The notes: a model not told the origin generated them from the letters alone. A stretch of 64,000 bases of DNA from Bacilliculturomica massiliensis (GCF_900605495.1 NZ_LR027603.1:807997-871996), one strand, 5' to 3'; positions 25,432-34,720 are shown, numbered from the stretch's first letter. Numbers and translations are program-made.

Positions 25432-26325
25432 ATGTTCAAGAAGAATAAGGTGAATGCGGAGACCCTGGACGGGTATGTGAGCCAGGGAAAATGGAAAGAG
25501 ATCTGGAGACGTTACAAAAAGAGCAAAGGAGCGATGATCGGCCTGATCATGATGGCCGCCATGGCGGCGGTGCTGATTCTGGCGCCCCTGTTCGTATCCT
25601 ATGAAAGCGCTACCACGCAGGATTTTTCGCTGATGCTGGCGACGCCCTCTGCGGAGCACATCTTTGGAAACGACGGCTACGGCAGAGACATTTTTGCCCG
25701 TATCATTTACGGCGGAAGGACGTCGGTGGCCATCGCCCTGATCGCCACGGTAACGTCCTGTATCGTGGGAAGTATGCTGGGCGCTGTCGCCGGATATTTC
25801 GGAGGCAGGACGGACAGCCTGATCATGCGCTCCCTGGACATTTTTATGTCGGTGCCGGACATTTTGTTCACCATGGCCGTGGTGTACGCGCTGGGGGCCA
25901 ACTTTGTCAATCTGATCGTCGCGCTGACTCTCGCTTATTTTACAAACTATGTGAGACTTGTGCGGTCCGAAGTGCTGACGCTTTCTGAGCAGGACTACGT
26001 GGAGGCGTCCAGAGCCGGCGGCGCCAACGGACTTCGGATCATTCTCTCACACATCATCCCCAACGCGGTGGGCGTTATCATCGTCAACACCACGCTGAAT
26101 ATTGCCAAGATCATCCTGTATGAAGCTACGCTGAGCTTTTTGGGACTGGGCATGCCGGCGCCGCAGCCTGAGTGGGGACAGATGCTGTCGGAGGCCCGGG
26201 AGTATATGAGAAATACGCCGCACCTGATGTTTTTCCCAGCCGCAGCGATCATCATCACCGCCTGTTCTGTCAATCTGGTGGGTGACGGACTGCGAGACGC
26301 GCTGGATCCACACTTGAAATCATAA
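25432..26325 (+). CDS. ABC transporter permease, DppC/OppC type
   Basis: A 297-residue permease with six predicted helices. The cytoplasmic N-terminal segment EIWRRYKKSKGAMIGLIMM leads into the first helix, the periplasmic loop has HIFGNDGYGRDIFARIIYGGRTS, a DppC hallmark (start HIFGNDGYGRD), and the EAA loop is EASRAGGANGLRIILSHIIPN (start). It forms the heterodimeric channel with the preceding gene product. Confidence 0.93.
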   Translation: MFKKNKVNAETLDGYVSQGKWKEIWRRYKKSKGAMIGLIMMAAMAAVLILAPLFVSYESATTQDFSLMLATPSAEHIFGNDGYGRDIFARIIYGGRTSVAIALIATVTSCIVGSMLGAVAGYFGGRTDSLIMRSLDIFMSVPDILFTMAVVYALGANFVNLIVALTLAYFTNYVRLVRSEVLTLSEQDYVEASRAGGANGLRIILSHIIPNAVGVIIVNTTLNIAKIILYEATLSFLGLGMPAPQPEWGQMLSEAREYMRNTPHLMFFPAAAIIITACSVNLVGDGLRDALDPHLKS

Positions 26326-26351
26326 TAAGCGCAGGAGAGGGAGGAACCATT

Positions 26352-27371
26352 ATGGGCGAAAAGGACGAAAAGCTGATCCTGGACATCCAGGATCTGAAAG
26401 TCATATATAAGACGGACATCGAAACGGTGGAGGCGGTAAACGGAATCAGCCTCAAAATTGAAAAAGGAAAAACGCTGGGGCTCGTGGGCGAGACAGGGGC
26501 GGGGAAGACCACCACGGCTCTGTCCATACTCAGACTGCTGCCCCAGGCCACCGGGCGGATCTTAAGCGGTAAGATCTGTTTTGACGGAGAGGATCTGCTC
26601 ACGAAAACCGAGGACGAGATGCGCGCGGTCCGCGGGAACCTGATCTCCATGGTGTTTCAGGATCCCATGTCTTCCCTGAATCCGGTGTACACGGTGGGAC
26701 AGCAGATCGGCGAGGCCATCAAGCTGCACAATCATGACCTGTCCCATGAGGAAGTCGAAGGGCGGATCGACGAAATGCTTCAGCTGGTCGGCATCATGCC
26801 TTCGCGAAAAGCGGAGTACCCCCATCAGTTTTCCGGTGGAATGAAGCAGAGAGTGGTGATCGCCATGGCGCTCTGCTGCGAGCCGGAGCTTCTCATCGCC
26901 GACGAGCCTACAACGGCTCTGGACGTTACCATACAGGCCCAGGTCCTGGCCATGATACGGGAGCTGAGAGAAAGACTGGGTACGTCTATGCTGATGATCA
27001 CCCACGATCTGGGGATCGTGGCGCAGATCTGCGACGAAGTGTGCGTGATGTATGCCGGAAAGATCGTGGAGTCCGGCACGGTGGAGGACCTGTTCCGGGG
27101 AGAGAAGCATCATCCCTATACGGTGGGCCTCTTTGATTCGATTCCCAATATTTCATCCCGGGCGACCAGACTGAAACCGATTCCGGGTCTGATGCCCGAT
27201 CCCACGAACCTGCCTGTGGGATGTGAATTCGCGCCCCGGTGCGAACACTGCATGGAGATCTGCAAAAAGGAGAAACCGCAAGTATATTCAGAGGGCACAC
27301 ATAAATTTTATTGCCATTTGTTTGACAGCGAGAATCTAAAAACAGGAGGCAGTGAAAATGAAAGCAAATGA
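26352..27371 (+). CDS. ABC transporter ATP-binding protein, DppD/OppD type
   Basis: A 339-residue ATPase with Walker A GETGAGKTTT (about 41-50), ABC signature FSGGMKQR (about 161) and Walker B LLIADEPTTALD. The C-terminal oligopeptide/dipeptide region (PHxxYTxGL, then PxGCxFAPRCE) carries four cysteines (CEFAPRCEHCMEIC), which in this family bind an iron-sulfur cluster or metal. Its last codons overlap the start of the next ATPase gene by 14 bases. Confidence 0.94.
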   Translation: MGEKDEKLILDIQDLKVIYKTDIETVEAVNGISLKIEKGKTLGLVGETGAGKTTTALSILRLLPQATGRILSGKICFDGEDLLTKTEDEMRAVRGNLISMVFQDPMSSLNPVYTVGQQIGEAIKLHNHDLSHEEVEGRIDEMLQLVGIMPSRKAEYPHQFSGGMKQRVVIAMALCCEPELLIADEPTTALDVTIQAQVLAMIRELRERLGTSMLMITHDLGIVAQICDEVCVMYAGKIVESGTVEDLFRGEKHHPYTVGLFDSIPNISSRATRLKPIPGLMPDPTNLPVGCEFAPRCEHCMEICKKEKPQVYSEGTHKFYCHLFDSENLKTGGSENESK

Positions 27372-28395
27372 AAATAATATCCCCGCCAGGACCCCTTTGA
27401 TCGAGACGCGGGATTTAAAAAAATATTTTAAGGTGAACGGCGGAAGGATGCTGCACGCCGTGGATTCCATCAACCTGAAGCTGTATTCCGGCGAGACGCT
27501 GGGCGTGGTGGGCGAATCGGGCTGCGGAAAGTCCACTCTGGGCCGCACGCTTCTGAAGCTCATCGAACCTACGGGCGGGCAGATCCTCTACGACGGACAG
27601 GACATTACGAAGCTGAACACGAGGAAGATGCGTCCGCTGCGCAAAGAGATGCAGATCATATTTCAGGATCCCTATTCCTGCATCGACCCCAGAAAGTCGG
27701 TGGTGGATACGATCTCTGAGTACATGCAGATCCACAAAGTATTTCCGAACCACCAGCAGACCATGAACCGCGCCATTGAGCTGATGGACCTGGTGGGTCT
27801 TGCCCGGCGCTACGCCAACTCCTACCCCCATGAGCTGGACGGCGGGAGACGGCAGCGCATCGGCATTGCACGGGCCCTGTCCCTGAACCCCAGGTTTATC
27901 GTCTGCGACGAACCTGTGTCCGCTCTGGACGTATCCATTCAGGCCCAGATCCTGAATCTTCTGATGGACCTGCAGGACGAGCTGGATCTGGCATATATGT
28001 TCGTCACCCACGATCTGTCTGTGGTCAAGCACATCTCCAATCACATCATGGTAATGTATCTGGGGACCTGCGTGGAGCTGGCGGAATCGGAGGAGCTGTT
28101 CCGAAATCCGCTGCATCCGTATACCAAGGCGCTGCTGGCCGCCATCCCTGAACCCAATCTGGACAGCCGGGACAAAGAGTTTCAGATCATCAGGGGCGAG
28201 GTATCGAGTCCCATCGATCCCAAGCCGGGCTGCCGTTTCGCGGCCCGCTGCGAACACTGCATGCCCCAGTGCACCCAGGAGAATCCGAAGTTTACGGAGA
28301 CCAGTCCGGGACACTATACAGCCTGTTTTCTGGTGAACGGAAATAATCCCGGCGGACAGACCAGTGATACGGGCGGAGAGACGGGCGGCAGGTAG
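27358..28395 (+). CDS. ABC transporter ATP-binding protein, DppF/OppF type
   Basis: A 345-residue partner ATPase. Walker A is GESGCGKSTLG, Walker B FIVCDEPVSALD, and the C-terminal CRFAARCEHCMPQC cluster resembles that of the preceding ATPase. The signature motif reads LDGGRRQR rather than LSGGQRQR: the serine that contacts ATP across the dimer is Asp. ATG 27358 is chosen because AGGAGG lies eight bases upstream; the GTG at 27352 is too close to it. Last gene of the sigma-54 operon, followed by a terminator at 28458. Confidence 0.92.
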   Translation: MKANENNIPARTPLIETRDLKKYFKVNGGRMLHAVDSINLKLYSGETLGVVGESGCGKSTLGRTLLKLIEPTGGQILYDGQDITKLNTRKMRPLRKEMQIIFQDPYSCIDPRKSVVDTISEYMQIHKVFPNHQQTMNRAIELMDLVGLARRYANSYPHELDGGRRQRIGIARALSLNPRFIVCDEPVSALDVSIQAQILNLLMDLQDELDLAYMFVTHDLSVVKHISNHIMVMYLGTCVELAESEELFRNPLHPYTKALLAAIPEPNLDSRDKEFQIIRGEVSSPIDPKPGCRFAARCEHCMPQCTQENPKFTETSPGHYTACFLVNGNNPGGQTSDTGGETGGR

Positions 28396-28457
28396 AAAGG
28401 ACGGGAGGCCGTGCCCATCCCTGAAGATGAATTAATATGACGCTGTACGACGCTCGG

Positions 28458-28490
28458 AGGCGCCGGTCCACAGAAGACCGGCGCCTTTTC
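28458..28490 (+). terminator. Terminator of the sigma-54 transporter operon
   Basis: AGGCGCCGGTC and GACCGGCGCCT form a perfect 11-bp stem with a seven-base loop, followed by T3-T4. Confidence 0.85.
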
Positions 28491-28597
28491 CATGCGGTCA
28501 GGGAAAAGATCCGGCGGACGGTCCGGGGAGCTCCCCGATCCAGTTCGCCGGAGTTTCCCCGACGCCGCAGGAGGTCGCAGAAGAATTGCGGTAAATC

Positions 28598-28626
28598 TTG
28601 CGGTTTGTCCAAATTGTAGGTATAAT
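28598..28626 (+). promoter_or_regulatory. Promoter of the GNAT-nifS-thiI group
   Basis: TTGCGG, 17 bases, TATAAT; 43 bases before the GNAT start codon. Confidence 0.6.
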
Positions 28627-28669
28627 AAAGATTCAGGTACGTCAATGTTTAAAATCGAGGAGGTCAGCT

Positions 28670-29254
28670 ATGCTGCGACTGCGTCCCTACAACCGCCGTG
28701 ATGCGGAGACTATAGTCCGATGGATCAAGGATGAAGTCACCTTCCGCAAGTGGAGTGCGGATCAGTATGAAAAATATCCCGTGGCGGCGGAGGATATCAA
28801 CCGGTATTACGCCGAACACGAGGAAGCCGGAAACTTCTTCGAGATGACGGCTTTTGATGAAAGCGGACCTGCAGGCCACATGATCATGCGGTTTACGGAC
28901 GAGGAGCAGATGGTCCTCCGCTTCGGATTCGTCATCGTGGACGACAGCAGAAGGGGCATGGGCTATGGCCGGGAAATGCTCACGCTGGCGCTGGAGTATG
29001 CCTTCGGGATATTGAAGGTAAAAAAAGTGACCCTGGGCGTATTCGAAAACAATGAAAATGCGCATCGGTGCTATACGGCTCTGGGATTCAGGGAAGCGCA
29101 GGAGACGGAGACGGTCTCCTATTCCATTCTGGGCGAAGAGTGGAACTGTATCGAACTGGAAATGGAGCGGAGCCGGTACATAGAATGCCGCCCGTGGTTG
29201 ATCGAGCCGCAGACGTCGGCGGATCCGGCGCAGCGGTTTTATGAGAAAGAATAG
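28670..29254 (+). CDS. GNAT family N-acetyltransferase (RimJ/RimL-like)
   Basis: A 194-residue acetyl-CoA-dependent acetyltransferase. It begins MLRLRPYNRRDAETIVRWI, typical of the RimJ/RimL subgroup, with the acetyl-CoA loop RRGMGYGREM (about 102-111) and the motif B segment NAHRCYTALGF (about 135). The acceptor is unknown. ATG 28670 follows GGAGG by seven bases. The cysteine desulfurase gene starts 17 bases after its stop, so they are probably cotranscribed, without an obvious functional link. Confidence 0.85.
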   Translation: MLRLRPYNRRDAETIVRWIKDEVTFRKWSADQYEKYPVAAEDINRYYAEHEEAGNFFEMTAFDESGPAGHMIMRFTDEEQMVLRFGFVIVDDSRRGMGYGREMLTLALEYAFGILKVKKVTLGVFENNENAHRCYTALGFREAQETETVSYSILGEEWNCIELEMERSRYIECRPWLIEPQTSADPAQRFYEKE

Positions 29255-29271
29255 AAGAGGAATGCGACAAT

Positions 29272-30456
29272 ATGTTTGTATATCTGGACAACAGTTCTAC
29301 CACCAGACAGCACGACTGCGTGACTGATCTCATGGTGAAAATGATGAGGGAGGACTTTGGAAACCCCTCGTCTCTGCACCGCATGGGCGTCACGGCGGAG
29401 AAGGCGCTGAAATCTGCAAGGAAACAGACCGCGCTGTCTCTGGGAGTGGGGGAAAACGAGATCTATTTTACGTCCGGGGGCACGGAGGGAGACAACACAG
29501 CTGTCTTCGGGGCCTGGGAGGCGGGAAAGCGCGCGGGGAAAAAGATCCTGACCTCCGCGGTGGAGCATCCCGCCGTTCTGGAGGCCTGCCGCCGGCTGGA
29601 GCGCCTGGGCGCGCAGGTAGTGTACCTGGGCGTGGACAGAGAAGGAAGGATCGATCTGCAGCAGCTGAAGGATGAGCTGACGGAGGATGTGATCCTCATC
29701 ACGGTCATGCATGTGAACAATGAACTGGGCACGGTGCAGCCGCTGGAAGAGATCGGAAAGCTGAAGCGGGAAGCGGAAAAGCGCTGGGGAACCAGGATCC
29801 TCTTCCACACCGATGCGGTGCAGTCCTACGGCAAAGGGCCGGTTGAGACGGACCGCTGGGGGGTGGACATGCTTTCTGTCAGCGGCCATAAGATCCACGG
29901 TCCGAAGGGGATCGGGGCGCTCTATATCCGCAGCGGAGTCCACATGCCGTCCCTTGTATGGGGAGGGGGCCAGGAAAAAGGGTTTCGTTCCGGTACGGAA
30001 AACATGCCGGCCATCGCCGGGCTGGGGCTTGCGGCGGAGATCACGGCCGAAGGCCGGGAGGAAAGGATCGCCAGGCTGCGGGAGCTGAAAGCCCGTCTGC
30101 TTTCCGGCATCGAAGACAGCCTGCCGGACGTGAGAGTCAACAGCCCCCTGGGAGAAGACTGCAGTCCCTCTATTCTGAATGTGAGTTTTTCCGGCTGCCG
30201 GGGCGAGGTTCTCCTGCACATGCTGGAACAGAAGGACATCTACGTGTCCACCGGCTCGGCGTGTTCCTCTCACAAGAAGGGAAGCCACGTATTGTCCGCA
30301 GTCCGCCTTCCCGATGAAGCAATCGAGGGCGCGGTGCGCTTCAGCCTGTCGGAATACAACACGGAGGAGCAGATCGATTTTGCGGTAAAGGAGCTTGCTG
30401 CAGCGGTGGAGAGCCAGCGGAAGCTCCGCAGTGCATTCGGAAAAAAGAAGCGTTAA
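29272..30456 (+). CDS. Cysteine desulfurase (NifS/IscS type, thiI partner)
   Basis: A 394-residue PLP enzyme that removes sulfur from cysteine as a persulfide. The PLP lysine is in SGHKIHGPKG (K207) and the active-site cysteine in STGSACSSHKKG (C331). The N-terminus YLDNSSTT and the loop VNNELGTVQP are family landmarks. Pairing with thiI immediately downstream is the standard arrangement in Firmicutes, where the protein supplies sulfur for tRNA 4-thiouridine and possibly thiamine. Confidence 0.92.
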   Translation: MFVYLDNSSTTRQHDCVTDLMVKMMREDFGNPSSLHRMGVTAEKALKSARKQTALSLGVGENEIYFTSGGTEGDNTAVFGAWEAGKRAGKKILTSAVEHPAVLEACRRLERLGAQVVYLGVDREGRIDLQQLKDELTEDVILITVMHVNNELGTVQPLEEIGKLKREAEKRWGTRILFHTDAVQSYGKGPVETDRWGVDMLSVSGHKIHGPKGIGALYIRSGVHMPSLVWGGGQEKGFRSGTENMPAIAGLGLAAEITAEGREERIARLRELKARLLSGIEDSLPDVRVNSPLGEDCSPSILNVSFSGCRGEVLLHMLEQKDIYVSTGSACSSHKKGSHVLSAVRLPDEAIEGAVRFSLSEYNTEEQIDFAVKELAAAVESQRKLRSAFGKKKR

Positions 30457-30525
30457 GACGGAAGACTCGTCTGCGGGGCAGGGACGCCGCAGGGTAAGAA
30501 TACGGGGAATCACACATAAGGAAGG

Positions 30526-31749
30526 ATGTCAAATTCGATGACAGAAGAGAGAAACACTTACATCGTCCGCTGCGGAGAAGTGGCGCTGAAGGGGCAGAAT
30601 AAGCCGTATTTTGAGCGCATGCTGGTGGAGCGGATCAAAAAAGTACTGAAAAAATTTGAGGGGATCGAAGTGAAGCGGGTGGAGGGCTTGATCTTCGTCA
30701 AGACGCCGGCTGATCTTTCAAAAGATCTGGTGCTGAAAAACGTGGGCCGGGTTTTTGGCGTGGATTCCATCAGTCCGGCGGTGGAGATCGATATTTCTGA
30801 GGGGGACGCGGAAGCGATCCTGGACCGGATCGGACGTGCCGCTGTGGAGTATATGCAGAAGCTCATCGAGGAAAAGGGCGTGAAGACCTTCAAAATAGAT
30901 GCGAAGCGGGCCAACAAACAGTTTCCTGTGGAGTCGCCGCAGATCGGGCGGATCATCGGAGCGAAGGTGCTCATCGGATGTAAAGTGCTGTCCGTGGACG
31001 TTCACCATCCGGACTGCGTTCTCTTCGTGTCGGTGAGAAGAGGTCTCGCCTATGTCTACGAGCAGAAGGTGGCCGGTTTCGGCGGCCTGCCTCTGGGCAC
31101 CAACGGCAAGGGGCTCGTGCTGCTTTCCGGAGGGATCGACAGCCCGGTGGCCGCGTTTATGATGGCCAAGCGCGGCATGTGGATCGACGCCGTGCATTTC
31201 CATTCCTATCCCTACACCAGCGACCGGGCCTGGGAAAAAGTGCAGGATCTGGCGAAGATCGTTTCCCAGTACTGCGGCCGCATCCGGATCCACAGCATCA
31301 ATCTGCTCCCTATACAGGAGGAGATCGTCAGAAACTGTCCTGAGGAAGAGACGACGATCCTGGTGCGGCGATTCATGATGAAGATCGCGGAGCGGGTGGC
31401 CAAGGAGACGGACTGTCTCATGCTCATCACCGGTGAAAACCTGGGTCAGGTGGCCAGCCAGACCGCCGAGGCGCTGGTGGTCACCGACGCGGCTGTGCAG
31501 ATGCCGGTCATGCGGCCGCTCATCGCGATGGACAAGGTGGATATCATGAAGATCGCCAGAGAGATCGACACCTACGAGACGTCGATCCTGCCCTATGAGG
31601 ACTGCTGCACCGTATTTCTGCCCAAGCATCCGGCCACAAAGCCGAAGCTGCAGCGGATCCTGGAATCAGAGAGCAGGCTGGACTGCGAAACCCTGATCGG
31701 GGCGGCGCTGGAAAACAGAGAAACGGTCACCATCTATCCTGAGGACTAG
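30526..31749 (+). CDS. thiI: tRNA 4-thiouridine synthase ThiI
   Basis: A 407-residue enzyme that adenylates U8 of tRNA for sulfur insertion. It has an N-terminal ferredoxin-like plus THUMP region (about 60-165) and a PP-loop ATPase domain with LSGGIDSPVA (about 198). The C-terminal rhodanese domain of the E. coli enzyme is absent, as in Bacillus, so sulfur is likely delivered directly by the upstream desulfurase. ATG 30526 sits right after AAGGAAGG; ATG 30538 is an alternative. Confidence 0.95.
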   Translation: MSNSMTEERNTYIVRCGEVALKGQNKPYFERMLVERIKKVLKKFEGIEVKRVEGLIFVKTPADLSKDLVLKNVGRVFGVDSISPAVEIDISEGDAEAILDRIGRAAVEYMQKLIEEKGVKTFKIDAKRANKQFPVESPQIGRIIGAKVLIGCKVLSVDVHHPDCVLFVSVRRGLAYVYEQKVAGFGGLPLGTNGKGLVLLSGGIDSPVAAFMMAKRGMWIDAVHFHSYPYTSDRAWEKVQDLAKIVSQYCGRIRIHSINLLPIQEEIVRNCPEEETTILVRRFMMKIAERVAKETDCLMLITGENLGQVASQTAEALVVTDAAVQMPVMRPLIAMDKVDIMKIAREIDTYETSILPYEDCCTVFLPKHPATKPKLQRILESESRLDCETLIGAALENRETVTIYPED

Positions 31750-31787
31750 GCTCGACAAAAGAACAGAAATTCCCCCTTTATCTCTTA

Positions 31788-31816
31788 AGGACAAGACTGC
31801 CCCGCAGCGGTATAAT
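31788..31816 (+). promoter_or_regulatory. Probable promoter of the spoIIA operon
   Basis: AGGACAA (31788-31794) and GGTATAAT (to 31816) fit a SigH-type promoter moderately (AGGA at -35, AAT at -10); the TATAAT alone could also serve sigma-A. spoIIA operons are known SigH targets. Confidence 0.5.
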
Positions 31817-31838
31817 CTTTAGAGAAGGGGGTATTTTT

Positions 31839-32219
31839 ATGAGGATTTTGAATGAGATGACGGATGATATACTGATCGCCCGGCTGGAAGGAGAGCTGGA
31901 TCACCACTCTGCGGCAGAGGTGCGCTCTGCTATCGACGAAACACTGGATGCGTTCTGCGGAAGGCATCTGATTTTTTGTTTTGAAAAAGTAAGTTTTATG
32001 GACAGCGCCGGCATAGGCGTGGTCATGGGACGATATAATAAAGTGAGGGAAAACGGCGGTATGGTTTTTGTCACGGACTGCAGCGAGTATGTAGAGCGGA
32101 TCCTTTCCATGGCGGGAATATTTACCATAGCGGGTTACTGCCGGACCGCAGAGGAGGCGATCGCACAGTGCAGAAAGATCACCAGAGAAGAAGAGCAGAC
32201 TGAGATACAGAAAGGATAA
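31839..32219 (+). CDS. spoIIAA: Anti-sigma F factor antagonist SpoIIAA
   Basis: A 126-residue STAS-domain protein that, when dephosphorylated in the forespore, binds SpoIIAB and frees SigF. The conserved phosphorylation site is the serine in [13 protein letters not shown] (about residue 54). It is slightly longer than the usual 115-117 residues owing to a charged tail ([11 protein letters not shown]). It is the first gene of the canonical spoIIAA-spoIIAB-sigF operon; spoIIAB follows after 11 bases. Confidence 0.94.
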   Translation: MRILNEMTDDILIARLEGELDHHSAAEVRSAIDETLDAFCGRHLIFCFEKVSFMDSAGIGVVMGRYNKVRENGGMVFVTDCSEYVERILSMAGIFTIAGYCRTAEEAIAQCRKITREEEQTEIQKG

Positions 32220-32230
32220 GGAGGCGCAGT

Positions 32231-32671
32231 ATGGAATATTTGAACGAGATGAAGCTGGAATTTTTGAGTAGATCGGAAAACGAAGCCTTTGCAAGAGCTG
32301 CCGTCGCCGCGTTTGCCGCCCAGCTGGATCCCACGGTGGAGGAGTTGACAGAGATCAAAACGGCCGTGTCGGAAGCGGTGAGCAATGCGGTCATCCACGG
32401 CTACGGCCACGAGACCGGACGGGTGACGGTGGAGGTGAAGCTGACGAAGGACCGCAAGGTGATCTTTTCCGTCACGGACGACGGCGTGGGCATCGAAAAC
32501 ATCGAGCAGGCCAGAGAGCCGCTTTACACGTCCAAGGCCGACGAAGAGCGGTCGGGGATGGGCTTTACGGTCATGGAGAGCTTTACGGACCGCATGGAGG
32601 TTACTTCCGCACCCGGAGAGGGGACCCGGGTGGTCATGATGAAACAGCTGGATTCGGCCTATGAGTTATAG
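32231..32671 (+). CDS. spoIIAB: Anti-sigma F factor / serine kinase SpoIIAB
   Basis: A 146-residue GHKL-fold ATPase that holds SigF inactive and phosphorylates SpoIIAA. N box [11 protein letters not shown] (about 50), G1 box DDGVGI and G2 box SGMGFTVME are intact. An AAGGAGG site precedes ATG 32231. Its last 11 bases overlap sigF, implying translational coupling that keeps anti-sigma and sigma levels matched. Confidence 0.95.
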   Translation: MEYLNEMKLEFLSRSENEAFARAAVAAFAAQLDPTVEELTEIKTAVSEAVSNAVIHGYGHETGRVTVEVKLTKDRKVIFSVTDDGVGIENIEQAREPLYTSKADEERSGMGFTVMESFTDRMEVTSAPGEGTRVVMMKQLDSAYEL

Positions 32672-33392
32672 CGCGGCGCTGAGAAAAGAAGATACATATG
32701 ATCTGATCGCCAGAGCCAGGGCGGGAGAAGAAGACGCCAAGGAACTTCTGGTCAGTCAGAATACGGGTCTGGTCAAAAGCATCGCTCTGAAGTTTACTTC
32801 GGCGGGCTATGAGCTGGACGATCTCATGCAGATCGGATTTATCGGACTGCTGAAGGCGGTGGAGCGGTTTGACACCGGCTACAACGTGATGTTTTCCACC
32901 TACGCGGTGCCCATGATACTGGGAGAGATCAAGCGGTATCTGCGGGACGACGGAAGGATCAAGGTGGGAAGACAGGTCAAGCAGGACATACGGCTCATGA
33001 AGCGGACTCAGGAAGAATTTTGCCAGCGGGAGGGCCGACACCCCAAGGTCAGCGAGCTGGCGGCGCTTATGAAAACGGATGTGGAGCACGTGGTGTCGCT
33101 GATGGAGGCGGCGGACGCGCTGGGAAATCCGGAAAGTCTGGACGATCCGGAACGGACGGCCCAGCACAGCAGCGGAAACTATAAAGAGGAGGAGGACCGG
33201 CAGGTGGACATGATCCATCTGAAGGCCGTCATCGGCAGACTGGGGGAGCGGGAGCGCCAGATCATTGTGCTGCGCTACTTCCAGGATATGACTCAGCAGC
33301 AGATCGCGGACCGCCTGGGCATATCCCAGGTACAGGTTTCCCGTCTGGAAAAGAAGGTCCTTTCGTCTCTGAGAGAAGAAATGATCCCATGA
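32661..33392 (+). CDS. sigF: RNA polymerase sporulation sigma factor SigF
   Basis: A 243-residue sigma factor, the first forespore-specific one. Region 2 ([27 protein letters not shown]) and region 4 with helix-turn-helix [24 protein letters not shown] are clear (each quoted from its start). The family-specific region 3 [17 protein letters not shown] is present. SigG would share these features, but the location directly behind spoIIAB identifies SigF. Confidence 0.94.
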   Translation: MSYSAALRKEDTYDLIARARAGEEDAKELLVSQNTGLVKSIALKFTSAGYELDDLMQIGFIGLLKAVERFDTGYNVMFSTYAVPMILGEIKRYLRDDGRIKVGRQVKQDIRLMKRTQEEFCQREGRHPKVSELAALMKTDVEHVVSLMEAADALGNPESLDDPERTAQHSSGNYKEEEDRQVDMIHLKAVIGRLGERERQIIVLRYFQDMTQQQIADRLGISQVQVSRLEKKVLSSLREEMIP

Positions 33393-33447
33393 TTGTCGAT
33401 CCGTGACGAAATAAAGGAGAAAAGCGAAAAAAAACAAAGAAAAATGC

Positions 33448-33481
33448 AACTACATCTTGCAAAGTGGCGCAAAATGTAGTT
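33448..33481. promoter_or_regulatory. 34-bp operator-like dyad upstream of the acyl-CoA dehydrogenase operon
   Basis: AACTACATCTTGC, eight bases, GCAAAATGTAGTT: 13-bp arms with one mismatch. A possible promoter (TTACTA, 17, TAATAT at 33482-33510) starts at its edge. The position suggests a repressor site. The sequence does not match the Rex consensus (TTGTTAA-N4-TTAACAA). Confidence 0.6.
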
Positions 33482-33580
33482 TACTAATATTGTGTGCTGT
33501 TAATAATATAACAATTTGTTGGCGGCCGCTCAACCTGTCACAAAGGTGAACCTGTTAAATCATAATAAGGAGGCATAAAC

Positions 33581-34720
33581 ATGAACTTTCAATTAACGAA
33601 AGAACAAGAGTTTGTAAGAAAGATGGTAAGAGAGTTTGCTGTTAATGAAGTGGAACCTCTTGCCGCTGATGTCGACGCCGAGCACAGATTCCCGACGGAA
33701 ACCGTTGAGAAAATGGCAAGGTACGGCCTCATGGGCATCCCGTTCCCGAAAGAGTACGGCGGCGCGGGCAGCGACCATATTTCTTACGCGATCGCAGTGG
33801 AAGAGCTGTCAAGAGTATGCGCTACCACGGGTGTTATCGTGTCCGCGCACACCTCTCTGTGCTGCTGGCCGATCTTCAACTATGGTACAGAAGAGCAGAA
33901 AGCAAAATATCTTCCCGATCTGCTGGCAGGAAAGACACTGGGCGCTTTCGGTCTGACCGAGCCCAACGCAGGAACCGACGCCAGCGGTCAGCAGACAAAA
34001 GCGGTCGACATGGGAGATCACTGGCTGCTGAACGGAAGCAAGGTGTTCATCACAAACGGTGGTTATGCCGATGTATTTGTAGTAATGGCGATGACGGATA
34101 AGTCCAAGGGCAACCACGGCATCAGCGCCTTCATCGTAGAGAAGGGATTCCCGGGATTCTCCATCGGAAAGACCGAGGACAAGTTGGGAATCTGCGGATC
34201 CTCCACCACTGAGCTGATCTTCGAGGACTGCGTGGTTCCGAAGGAAAATCTGCTGGGCGAGGTCGGAAAGGGCTTCAAAGTCGCCATGTCCACGCTGGAC
34301 GGCGGACGTATCGGTATCGCTTCCCAGGCTCTGGGCATCGCGCAGGGCGCGCTGGATGTAACGGTAGACTACATGAAGGCCAGAAAGCAGTTTGGAAGAA
34401 GCATTTCCAAATTCCAGGCTCTGCAGTTCGAAATGGCTGATCTGAAAACGAGAATTGAAGCCTCCAGACTTCTGGTTTACAGTGCAGCCAACAAGAAGGA
34501 TAAGCACCTCCCCTATGGCCCTGACGCTGCTATGGCGAAATTGTTTGCTGCTGAGACGGCGATGCACGTTACCACCAAGTGCGTACAGTTCCACGGCGGA
34601 TACGGCTACACGAAGGATTATCCGGTAGAGCGTATGATGAGAGATGCCAAGATTACCGAGATCTACGAAGGTACTTCTGAAGTTCAGAAGATGGTAATCG
34701 CGGGCGCTCTGTTTAAATAA
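33581..34720 (+). CDS. Acyl-CoA dehydrogenase (butyryl-CoA dehydrogenase type, bifurcating complex)
   Basis: A 379-residue FAD enzyme. It has the N-terminal helical domain, the FAD-binding strand [16 protein letters not shown] (about 125), FITNGG, and the catalytic base in EIYEGTSE (E about 367). Followed directly by etfB and etfA, it should act in an electron-bifurcating enoyl-CoA reduction (NADH to crotonyl-type substrate and ferredoxin). The acyl chain cannot be read from sequence; butyryl-CoA, or an aryl/amino-acid-derived enoyl-CoA as in caffeyl-CoA reductase, are alternatives. Thiolase, crotonase and hydroxyacyl dehydrogenase genes are not in the window, which favours a dedicated side-chain reductase. 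Confidence 0.92.
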   Translation: MNFQLTKEQEFVRKMVREFAVNEVEPLAADVDAEHRFPTETVEKMARYGLMGIPFPKEYGGAGSDHISYAIAVEELSRVCATTGVIVSAHTSLCCWPIFNYGTEEQKAKYLPDLLAGKTLGAFGLTEPNAGTDASGQQTKAVDMGDHWLLNGSKVFITNGGYADVFVVMAMTDKSKGNHGISAFIVEKGFPGFSIGKTEDKLGICGSSTTELIFEDCVVPKENLLGEVGKGFKVAMSTLDGGRIGIASQALGIAQGALDVTVDYMKARKQFGRSISKFQALQFEMADLKTRIEASRLLVYSAANKKDKHLPYGPDAAMAKLFAAETAMHVTTKCVQFHGGYGYTKDYPVERMMRDAKITEIYEGTSEVQKMVIAGALFK

